Assembly (NCBI GenBank): GCA_900767915.1
Contig: CAAGAX010000014.1
Span: forward strand, 1 to 8,406
DNA from: Acholeplasmatales bacterium
Lineage (GTDB): Bacteria > Bacillota_I > Bacilli_A > Acholeplasmatales > Anaeroplasmataceae
Length of the DNA stretch: 8,406 nt
Direction: 5' to 3'
Positions within the stretch are counted from its first letter, which is position 1. Each line of letters begins with the position of its first letter. The notes beneath the pieces are model-generated. The model had not been told where the DNA came from. It did no database searches and saw only the letters and a program-made list of their open reading frames with translations. A program made the position numbers and the translations under genes. Of this stretch, positions 1 through 5,420 are shown piece by piece.

Positions 1-255
1 ATGAGAGATATTCTTTATAAAAGAAAGCTTGAAGCATATTTTAATAACATTGAAATTAATGGCTTTAAAAATAAAATCAAAGAAGCTGAAGAAAAAGCTA
101 TTAAGGCTAATGAGGAAGCAAAAAAGCTAAAAGATAATAATAATGCAATAATTTTAAATCTTAGCTTAAAAGGCTTTGATGCTTCTGAAATAGCTAGCAT
201 ATGCAATATGACATTAGATGATGTAAAGAATATTTTAGATTCAAAGAAAAATTAA
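1..255 (+). CDS. C-terminal part of an Rpn/PD-(D/E)XK nuclease-like protein (probably partial)
   Basis: The 84 residues visible are a charged, Lys/Glu/Ala-rich helical linker (about residues 20-48, with EAEEKAIKANEEAKKLK) followed by a small helix-turn-helix-like tail (about 50-80: LSLKGFDASEIASICNMTLDD). This arrangement is typical of the C-terminus of Rpn-family recombination-promoting nucleases / PD-(D/E)XK transposase-like proteins, where a coiled linker precedes a 'GLxxxxIAxxTGLSxxxI' tail. The nuclease core, which would hold the catalytic residues, is not in the window. The ATG falls exactly on base 1 and no ribosome binding site can be seen, so the frame very probably continues upstream and this Met is internal. 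The gene converges on the spoVA operon and is closed by its own terminator. If it is a complete small protein instead, its function is unknown. The family call rests on pattern only. Confidence 0.45.
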   Translation: MRDILYKRKLEAYFNNIEINGFKNKIKEAEEKAIKANEEAKKLKDNNNAIILNLSLKGFDASEIASICNMTLDDVKNILDSKKN

Positions 256-263
256 ATATTACG

Positions 264-297
264 TATAGGCTATTTTTTTAGATAGCCTATATTTTTT
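264..297 (+). terminator. Rho-independent terminator of the plus-strand gene
   Basis: A perfect 10-bp stem, TATAGGCTAT (264-273) with ATAGCCTATA (282-291), encloses an 8-nt T-rich loop and is followed at once by six T residues (292-297). It starts 8 nt after the TAA stop of the plus-strand gene. There is no T-tract on the other side, so it acts on plus-strand transcripts. Confidence 0.85.
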
Positions 298-303
298 CTA
301 ATT

Positions 304-328
304 AAAAAATCCTCATAAAATATGAGGA
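304..328 (-). terminator. Rho-independent terminator of the spoVA operon
   Basis: Read on the minus strand, an 8-bp stem (328-321 with 317-310, core CCTCATA/TATGAGG) with a 3-nt loop is followed by a run of six T (309-304). It lies 7 nt after the stop codon of spoVAE. Together with the neighbouring plus-strand terminator it separates two convergent genes, each transcript having its own hairpin. Confidence 0.8.
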
Positions 329-335
329 AATAAAT

Positions 336-686
336 TTATTTTTTTGGTTTAAATAATAAGCCTATACATACTGAAATAAATAATGTAAACGCAATTCCAG
401 GTGCTGTAGAAGCATAAATTCCTTTAAAAATACCAATTAATCCTATTTCACGGGCATATGATAAAGCACTATCAACTAAAGAATGTCCAAAACTAGTAAT
501 TGGTAAGGTAGCTCCTACTCCACATTTATCTATTAGAAAATCATAAAATCCTCCAAAATCTAATAGAGTACCTAAAATAACAAATAAAACTGTAACATGA
601 CCTGTTGTAAATTTAAATAAAATTCTTATAATTTCAGCTAAGGCACAAATTGTACCTCCTAATAAAAATGCATATAAAAAAATCAT
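336..686 (-). CDS. spoVAE: Stage V sporulation protein AE (SpoVAE/SpoVAEb)
   Basis: A 116-residue integral membrane protein of the SpoVA complex, which moves Ca-dipicolinic acid across the inner spore membrane during spore formation and germination. Length matches the B. subtilis protein SpoVAEb. Recognisable family features are the opening AFLLGGTICALAEI, the central GATLPITSFGHSLVDSAL (about 58-75) and the hydrophobic end closing in GLLFKPKK. Three to four hydrophobic stretches cover most of the chain. Its ATG overlaps the TGA stop of spoVAD in the sequence ATGA (683-686), with GGAGAAGG upstream inside spoVAD, so the two are translationally coupled. It is the last gene of the operon: no spoVAF or gerA-like gene follows before the terminator. 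Expression is expected in the forespore from the sigma-G-type promoter ahead of spoVAC. Confidence 0.93.
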   Translation of the reverse strand: MIFLYAFLLGGTICALAEIIRILFKFTTGHVTVLFVILGTLLDFGGFYDFLIDKCGVGATLPITSFGHSLVDSALSYAREIGLIGIFKGIYASTAPGIAFTLFISVCIGLLFKPKK

Positions 687-1660
687 GATACCTTCTCCAT
701 TACAAAAAGATGAGCAATTGAAGGAATTGATTCTTTTTCTAAAATAATATTAGTATTAAGCAAAGCTCCTGTTGAAATAACTAATACCTTCTTAAGCTTA
801 CCCTTTAGCATTTCTTTTTTTATAAATGATAATACTACTCCTGATGAACACCCAGGTCCACTACCACCAGCATTAACTTTTTGTTTTTCTATATCATAAA
901 TCATTAAACCACAATCATTATAATTATCAGAATATTTATATTCTTTTTCTAATTCCTTTTTAACTATTTCATAACCATATTTTGATAAGTCACCAGTTAA
1001 AATCAAATCAAAATCACGTGGAGTTGTTTTTGTTTTATAAAAATATTCAAATAGTACTTCTAATGCCGCTGGAGCCATACATCTTCCAAAATCTAATGGA
1101 TTAGTAAAGCCAATATCTATAACCTTTCCTATTACTCCTTCTGTTATTTTTATATTTCCTATTGCTTTAGTTAATAACAATGATGAAGCAATTGTTACAG
1201 TTTGAGTTTGAGTTATCTCCTTAGTACCACCATATTCATTGGGATATCTAAATTGACGTTCTGCATTTTGAGTATTACTAGAGGTAGTAATAAGTATTGT
1301 TTTAATTTTATTTATTTCTAAAAATAAGCTTCCAATAATAACCTCAAGTGCAAAAGTAGCACAAGCTGAATAAAGACCAATTAATGGTAAGCATATACTT
1401 CTATAAGTATAATTAGATACTGCTAGCTGATTAGATAAATCTCCTGATAAAGCTAAATCAATATCATGAATTGACAATTCATTTTTTTCTAAAAGTGAAT
1501 CTATTGATTCCTTAAGAGAAATGATTTCATTTTGATTAAATGATTTTTCTTTAAAACGAACTATTCTATCAAAATAAGCATTAATTGGACCATTTCCCTC
1601 TAAAGGACCTGATATTACATATGAATCTAATAAATAGCTATTTTTAAATTTAAAATACAT
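683..1660 (-). CDS. spoVAD: Stage V sporulation protein AD (SpoVAD), dipicolinate-binding
   Basis: A soluble, thiolase-fold protein that in Bacillus binds dipicolinic acid and works with SpoVAC/SpoVAE to load it into the spore core. At 325 residues it is slightly shorter than the B. subtilis protein (338). Family landmarks are present in order: GPLEGNGP near the N-terminus, SGDLSNQL (72-79), GLYSACATF (95-103, with Cys100 at the thiolase-like position), AERQFRYPNEYGG (133-145), MAPAA (195-199), ILTGDLS (220-226), DCGLMIYD (249-256), AGGSGPGC (264-271) and IPSIAH close to the C-terminus. The start follows the spoVAC stop by one nucleotide and has a GAGG ribosome binding site (1673-1670) inside the end of spoVAC. 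The stop (TGA) overlaps the start of spoVAE. No catalytic thiolase activity is expected from the family. Confidence 0.95.
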   Translation of the reverse strand: MYFKFKNSYLLDSYVISGPLEGNGPINAYFDRIVRFKEKSFNQNEIISLKESIDSLLEKNELSIHDIDLALSGDLSNQLAVSNYTYRSICLPLIGLYSACATFALEVIIGSLFLEINKIKTILITTSSNTQNAERQFRYPNEYGGTKEITQTQTVTIASSLLLTKAIGNIKITEGVIGKVIDIGFTNPLDFGRCMAPAALEVLFEYFYKTKTTPRDFDLILTGDLSKYGYEIVKKELEKEYKYSDNYNDCGLMIYDIEKQKVNAGGSGPGCSSGVVLSFIKKEMLKGKLKKVLVISTGALLNTNIILEKESIPSIAHLFVMEKVS

Positions 1661-1661
1661 C

Positions 1662-2099
1662 CTATCTAACCTCTATAAAATAGCGTATCATAGAAACTAT
1701 AATAGCACTTGTAGTACCAAATACAATGACGCTACCTGCAAGCTTTAAAGTATTGGCACCAATACCCAATATAATGCCTTCTGATCTATACTCCATAGCA
1801 CTAGATACAGCACTATTGCTGAAGCCTGTAATAGGTATAGCTAAGCCCATTCTAGCAATACTTGCAATGTCATCATAGATTCCAATAGCAGTTAATATTC
1901 CGCTTAAAAAAATCATTATCAATGATACATACATATAAGATTCCCTATCATTAACAAAATCATTAATTATTTCAAATAATACTTGTCCAAATAAGCATAA
2001 TGAGCCTCCAAATAAAAATGATAATAGAATTGATTTAAAGTTATTATTTTTATGTTTAACTTTTGTTATTTCTTTATAATATTCTATTTTATGTTCCAT
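1662..2099 (-). CDS. spoVAC: Stage V sporulation protein AC (SpoVAC)
   Basis: A 145-residue inner-membrane protein, close to the usual length (about 150 in B. subtilis), that forms the membrane channel part of the SpoVA dipicolinate transporter; in B. subtilis it has been described as mechanosensitive. The N-terminal 22 residues are charged and cytosolic-looking, then hydrophobic segments follow (about 23-45, 56-74, 80-95 and 110-140). Family motifs are LLSFLFGGSLCLFGQ and PITGFSNSAVSSAMEYRSEG, the latter resembling the equivalent motif in SpoVAE, since the two proteins are related. The ATG has a GAGG ribosome binding site (2110-2107) 7 nt upstream. It is the first gene of the spoVAC-spoVAD-spoVAE set and begins 51 nt after spoIIAB, where sigF would normally stand. 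A sigma-G-type promoter lies in that gap. Confidence 0.94.
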   Translation of the reverse strand: MEHKIEYYKEITKVKHKNNNFKSILLSFLFGGSLCLFGQVLFEIINDFVNDRESYMYVSLIMIFLSGILTAIGIYDDIASIARMGLAIPITGFSNSAVSSAMEYRSEGIILGIGANTLKLAGSVIVFGTTSAIIVSMIRYFIEVR

Positions 2100-2115
2100 A
2101 CTATCGCCTCAGGTA

Positions 2116-2145
2116 TAGTATGATATAAAAATAAATAAATTATGC
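2116..2145 (-). promoter_or_regulatory. Probable sigma-G (forespore) promoter for spoVAC-spoVAD-spoVAE
   Basis: On the minus strand GCATA (2145-2141) and CATACTA (2122-2116) are separated by 18 nt. They match the B. subtilis sigma-G consensus elements GHATR and CATNHTA at every fixed position with the known spacing, and spoVA is a sigma-G operon in B. subtilis. The predicted start of transcription (about 2110) leaves only about 11 nt before the spoVAC ATG, so the GAGG ribosome binding site would sit at the very 5' end of the message. That is tight and is the main reason for caution. No terminator separates this site from spoIIAB, so read-through from the spoIIA promoter also remains possible. 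Confidence 0.6.
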
Positions 2146-2150
2146 TTAAA

Positions 2151-2567
2151 TTACCAATTTTTTTCAATATGGAGAGTTGTACCCTTATTAGGCGCGCTTT
2201 CAATAATTAGATTATCTGAAAATAATTCCATTATTGTAAAGCCTAAACCACTTCTTTCTTCATCTGACTTTGATGAATATAGAGGTTCCTTTGCTTTTTC
2301 AATATCTTCAATACCTTTGCCATTATCTATAATATCTATCGATATTTTTGATGAAGAAATATGAATATTTAAATATACATATTTGTCCTCTTGATTATCA
2401 TACCCATGGACTATAGCATTAGTTACTGCTTCACTAACAACTGTTTTCAATTCATTTACAAATGTAATTGTAGGATTGTTTTCAATAATTAAAGCTCCTA
2501 ACATATTTCTTATTACTGCAATATTACATCTTTTTGATAAAAAAGACATTTTAATTTCGTTTTCCAT
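2151..2567 (-). CDS. spoIIAB: Anti-sigma-F factor SpoIIAB (serine kinase)
   Basis: Binds sigma-F and holds it inactive before septation. It also phosphorylates SpoIIAA, and unphosphorylated SpoIIAA frees sigma-F. The 138-residue protein (B. subtilis 146, with a longer tail) aligns without gaps to the B. subtilis protein, as I recall it, through residue 110. It keeps the GHKL ATPase boxes: E46/N50 in VSEAVTNAIVHGY, D81 and G83/G85 in DNGKG, and G107/G109 in SGLGF. It also keeps R20, E104 and R105, the residues implicated in B. subtilis in contacting sigma-F and SpoIIAA. I chose the ATG at 2567 (MENEIK) over an upstream in-frame ATG at 2594 because AGGGGG lies 6 nt before it, the stop of spoIIAA and this start share one base (TAATG), and the N-terminus then matches the family. 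sigF does not follow it. Confidence 0.95.
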   Translation of the reverse strand: MENEIKMSFLSKRCNIAVIRNMLGALIIENNPTITFVNELKTVVSEAVTNAIVHGYDNQEDKYVYLNIHISSSKISIDIIDNGKGIEDIEKAKEPLYSSKSDEERSGLGFTIMELFSDNLIIESAPNKGTTLHIEKNW

Positions 2568-2917
2568 TAATATCCCCCTAGTGAATTGATACATACATCT
2601 TCATTTTCTCTAATCATACATATTTTTGTTAATCCTGATAGTAAGATAATTCTTTCTATTTTAGAATTAATCGATACTATAGAGATATCTCCACCATTTC
2701 TTCTTAGCTGATGATATCTTCCAATAATAAAGCCAATACCAGATGAATCTAAGAATGTAAGCTCTTTAACATTAATTATTAAATGCTTAATATTATACTC
2801 ATCTAAATATTTTGATATTTTCATTCTTAAATCTGATACTGTAACATCATCTAATTCTCCTTTTAATCTAAGAATTAAATAATTTTTTTTAATATATACT
2901 CCTACTGTTAGTCCCAA
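2567..2917 (-). CDS. spoIIAA: Anti-anti-sigma-F factor SpoIIAA (STAS domain)
   Basis: A 116-residue single STAS-domain protein, the same size as its B. subtilis counterpart. When dephosphorylated by SpoIIE it displaces sigma-F from SpoIIAB. The phosphorylation motif is intact: FLDSSGIGFIIGRY, with Ser58 at the same number as the B. subtilis target serine. LKGELDDVTV near residue 20 and SGLTKI near residue 94 are further family marks. The start is TTG at 2917. The nearby ATG at 2926 is in another frame that stops after six codons, whereas TTG gives MGLTVGVYIK, matching the family N-terminus, with GGTGAT about 4 nt upstream. The AGGGGG site for spoIIAB lies inside the last codons (LGGY) and the stop overlaps the spoIIAB start, so the two should be made in a fixed ratio. 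Expression is probably under Spo0A. Confidence 0.95.
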   Translation of the reverse strand: MGLTVGVYIKKNYLILRLKGELDDVTVSDLRMKISKYLDEYNIKHLIINVKELTFLDSSGIGFIIGRYHQLRRNGGDISIVSINSKIERIILLSGLTKICMIRENEDVCINSLGGY

Positions 2918-2933
2918 TTTATCACCATTTAAA

Positions 2934-2984
2934 ATTATAGTAGTAAATAAATTTTTTTCTAGTCATTCGACAAAGGAAGTCAAA
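2934..2984 (-). promoter_or_regulatory. Probable Spo0A-activated promoter of spoIIAA-spoIIAB
   Basis: On the minus strand TTTGTCGAA (2974-2966) contains the exact 0A-box core TGTCGAA. Exactly 10 nt upstream lies a weaker copy, TTTGACT (2984-2978), so two sites sit on the same helical face. A perfect TATAAT -10 box (2939-2934) follows. There is no good -35 at 17 bp (the sequence there is CTAGAA). The strong 0A box is centred about 42 bp before the predicted start, where Spo0A stands at known Spo0A-activated sigma-A promoters such as spoIIG. The predicted leader is about 10 nt. I saw no sigma-H-type promoter (AGGAWWW with GAAT at the right spacing), although spoIIA is a sigma-H promoter in B. 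subtilis. Confidence 0.6.
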
Positions 2985-3015
2985 TATTTCGTTTTACATA
3001 AAATGATAAAATTTT

Positions 3016-3046
3016 AAAAAAGGCAATCACCAAAAAGGTAATTGCC
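3016..3046 (-). terminator. Rho-independent terminator of the ABC exporter operon
   Basis: On the minus strand a 10-bp stem, GGCAATTACC (3046-3037) with GGTGATTGCC (3031-3022) including one G-U pair, closes a 5-nt T loop and is followed by six T (3021-3016). It begins 6 nt after the permease stop and insulates the spoIIA promoter downstream. Confidence 0.85.
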
Positions 3047-3052
3047 AATAAA

Positions 3053-4648
3053 TTACATATTTATTTCCATATTATAAATTTTATTTGTAACAATTGAACT
3101 ATTTACTAAATAAAAGATAATATTTAATGAAAATAATAAAATAAAGATATAAATTAATGCTAGATATTTATTATATATAGCTATAAGGATTGATACTGCA
3201 AGTAATAAAACTAATAAAAATGATACTAGCATTGAAATGACAACAGATTTAGAATTTTTAACTACCTCTGCTTCATTAAGCCAATTGAATTTATAAAATG
3301 ATAGATTAATTCTAAAGCCTATACAAGATACTAAAAATACATACATTATAGGGATAAATATAATAAATAAGGAATCTAATATATTTGGATGTAAATAAAT
3401 AATTAGAATAATAGATGATACTAAAGTGAATAATGATAATACTGAAGTAGATAAGATAATTTTAGCTTTATAATAATTTTTATAATTAATTGGTAATGAC
3501 TTAATAATCCACATATTTTTACCTTCAATAGATATTGCTGAAGAAGCTGGGGTTGTAATGCCAATCATAAAGCAAATAATTAAGGAAGTAAATGGAGCAT
3601 AATAATTAATATATTCTAAAAATTTTGAATCTTGTTGTAAATTCAAAGAGTTTAATGATGTAATTAATCCTATTACAACTACTAATGCTGCAACACCTGA
3701 AGATATTGTATTTATAGAGTATAATTTAGAAGAGAAATATCTTTTAAATTCAAATTGTAGTAATGATTTTAATTCACCTTTAGTTTTTAAAGTGTTTATG
3801 TTATATTTTTTAGATTGAAATGATGAATTAGTAAAAGCTCTTACTTTATCAAAAAAATAGCTTATAATGAATAATGCTATAAAGCCTAAGATAATATTTG
3901 ATAATATAAATAATAAATAATATATCCAATGATTAAAAAAAGATAATTCTATAAAGTATAAAGAAGGGTTTAGATATTTAAAAATAGATATTGACTTATA
4001 TATTATATTTACTATTTCTTCATCATTAGATACACTTCCAATTTTATATGAAAAAATGAATATTAATGCTAAAAATATTGTATATAAGACAATTGATATT
4101 ATGTTTCCATATTTAAAGCGATCAAAGATTATAGTAACTAATAAACCAAATAATGTACCTAAAGCAATAGGAAGAAATGGTAGGAAAATAGATATTATTA
4201 TTCCTGAAAATAAATAAAATATATTATTTAAAGAAATTGATATTATTATTCCATTTGGAATCATTAGAATTGATGAATATAATAATTCAATTAAATATAA
4301 AGAAAAAACTTTTGATAGAATAATATCACACTTTTTAATTGGCATACTTCTTAACATGTCATAATCCTTTGATATAAAGATAGCTTTAGTTCTTACTATA
4401 GAAGTTAAGAGTATTAGAATTGAAGATATACCTGCAAATAAGAATACTGCATATAATATATTAACATTTGATTCTTTAAATGAATAAACAAATATTAAAT
4501 TATAAATTACTGACACTATGATAGCTATAATAAGTACTAATGATATAAAGGCTAAAAAGGAAATAGCTTTTCCTTTATTTTTTTTAAGGCTTCTAGTATC
4601 TAGTGTTTCTCGAAGATTAGCTTTTATTAAGGCTGTTAGATTACTCAT
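3053..4648 (-). CDS. ABC-2-type exporter permease, duplicated two-half form
   Basis: A 531-residue, very hydrophobic protein with roughly twelve membrane segments, the membrane partner of the ATPase encoded just upstream. The chain looks like two related halves. Each starts with an amphipathic stretch (about 5-20 and 295-310) and contains a cytoplasmic 'SxPI' motif followed by a Lys-rich helix: YDMLRSMPIKKCDIILSK (96-113) and MWIIKSLPINYKNYYKAK (379-396). The second half also has NWLNEAEVVKNS (about 455-466), which I associate with a Firmicute family of about 530-550-aa putative ABC exporter permeases whose substrate is not known. One such protein could form the whole membrane pore. The ATG overlaps the ATPase stop (ATGA, 4645-4648) and is preceded by GAGG inside the ATPase gene. 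Substrate cannot be inferred; drug, peptide or lipid export are all possible. Confidence 0.8.
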   Translation of the reverse strand: MSNLTALIKANLRETLDTRSLKKNKGKAISFLAFISLVLIIAIIVSVIYNLIFVYSFKESNVNILYAVFLFAGISSILILLTSIVRTKAIFISKDYDMLRSMPIKKCDIILSKVFSLYLIELLYSSILMIPNGIIISISLNNIFYLFSGIIISIFLPFLPIALGTLFGLLVTIIFDRFKYGNIISIVLYTIFLALIFIFSYKIGSVSNDEEIVNIIYKSISIFKYLNPSLYFIELSFFNHWIYYLLFILSNIILGFIALFIISYFFDKVRAFTNSSFQSKKYNINTLKTKGELKSLLQFEFKRYFSSKLYSINTISSGVAALVVVIGLITSLNSLNLQQDSKFLEYINYYAPFTSLIICFMIGITTPASSAISIEGKNMWIIKSLPINYKNYYKAKIILSTSVLSLFTLVSSIILIIYLHPNILDSLFIIFIPIMYVFLVSCIGFRINLSFYKFNWLNEAEVVKNSKSVVISMLVSFLLVLLLAVSILIAIYNKYLALIYIFILLFSLNIIFYLVNSSIVTNKIYNMEINM

Positions 4649-5367
4649 GACAATTCCTCTTTATTTTCATATAAATCTAAGAATACATCCTCTAATGATG
4701 AATTACCCTTTACTTCATCAGTAGGTCCTGAAATGATTATTTTACCATTTTTGATTATAGCTATTTTATTGCATAGCTTTTCTACAACCTCAAGAACGTG
4801 GCTTGAAAAGAATATAATTGTACCATTATTACATAATTCCTTCATTACATCTTTTAGATTATGAGTTGTCATTGGATCTAATCCTACAAATGGTTCATCT
4901 AATACTAATAGCTTAGGATTATGTATTAAGGCTGCTATAAGAGCAATTTTTTGTTTCATACCATGGGAATAGTTTTTTATTGCATCACCTAGATTTGATT
5001 CTATATCAAACATTTTTGCATATTTATGAATTAATTCCTTTTTTTTTGATCCTACATTATAAATATTAGAAACAAAATCAATATAGCCTATTCCAGTAAG
5101 ATGTTCATATAAATCAGGATTATCAGGAACATATGATGTTATTTTTTTAAATTCAATGGGATTAGCTTTTATTGATAATCCATTTAAAAGGATATCTCCT
5201 TCAAAATCATGTATACCTACCATACATTTAATTGTTGTTGATTTTCCTGAACCATTAGGTCCAATAAAACCATAAATATCACCATCTTCAATTGTTAAGT
5301 TAATATCACTTATAGCTTTTTTTGATGACTTTGAATAAGTTTTAGAAATATTTTTAATTTCAAGCAT
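4645..5367 (-). CDS. ABC transporter ATP-binding protein (ABC-2 / CcmA-like exporter family)
   Basis: A 240-residue nucleotide-binding subunit with every expected motif: aromatic A-loop Tyr11, Walker A GPNGSGKST (36-44), signature YSHGMKQ (132-138), Walker B LLVLDEP (152-158), D-loop GLDP (161-164) and switch His189. In the Q-loop position the sequence is YVPDNPDLYEHLTG (79-92), with Asp where many ABC proteins have Gln. That is common in exporters of the ABC-2/CcmA group and is not a defect. It should dimerise and power the permease encoded 4 nt overlapping downstream. The ATG has a good TGGAGG site (5380-5375) 7 nt upstream. No separate promoter is visible: only about 28 nt separate the start from the LemA terminator, and that stretch is mostly the U-tract and the ribosome binding site. 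Transcription probably comes by read-through of the lemA transcript. Confidence 0.9.
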   Translation of the reverse strand: MLEIKNISKTYSKSSKKAISDINLTIEDGDIYGFIGPNGSGKSTTIKCMVGIHDFEGDILLNGLSIKANPIEFKKITSYVPDNPDLYEHLTGIGYIDFVSNIYNVGSKKKELIHKYAKMFDIESNLGDAIKNYSHGMKQKIALIAALIHNPKLLVLDEPFVGLDPMTTHNLKDVMKELCNNGTIIFFSSHVLEVVEKLCNKIAIIKNGKIIISGPTDEVKGNSSLEDVFLDLYENKEELS

Positions 5368-5387
5368 TTTATAACCTCCATTTTTTC

Positions 5388-5413
5388 AAAAAAAAGAGGA
5401 GTAAAAACTCCTC
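5388..5413 (-). terminator. Terminator or attenuator between lemA and the ABC operon
   Basis: On the minus strand GAGGAGT (5413-5407), a TTTT loop and ACTCCTC (5402-5396) form a perfect 7-bp stem followed by eight T (5395-5388). It lies 7 nt after the lemA stop and about 20 nt before the start codon of the ABC ATPase. The stem is short, so partial read-through into the ABC genes is plausible. Confidence 0.75.
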
Positions 5414-5420
5414 AATCATT

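Noticed and set aside
2123..2140. Short ATAA repeats in the gap between spoIIAB and spoVAC as a remnant of deletion
   Set aside because: The run is only about four imperfect units, sits in the promoter spacer, and such AT repeats are common in this DNA; it is not evidence of a specific excision event.
2592..2594. Upstream ATG giving spoIIAB nine extra residues
   Set aside because: It has no ribosome binding site, overlaps spoIIAA by 28 nt, and the N-terminus would not match the family; the ATG at 2567 has AGGGGG and aligns without gaps.
2978..2983. TTGACT as a sigma-A -35 box upstream of spoIIAA
   Set aside because: No -10-like sequence lies 16-18 bp downstream (AGAAAA there); it fits better as part of a degenerate second 0A box.
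4518..4724. Plus-strand ORF of 68 codons over the ABC genes
   Set aside because: It lies antisense across the permease start and ATPase end, has no ribosome binding site or recognisable motif, and is explained by the AT-rich complementary strand.
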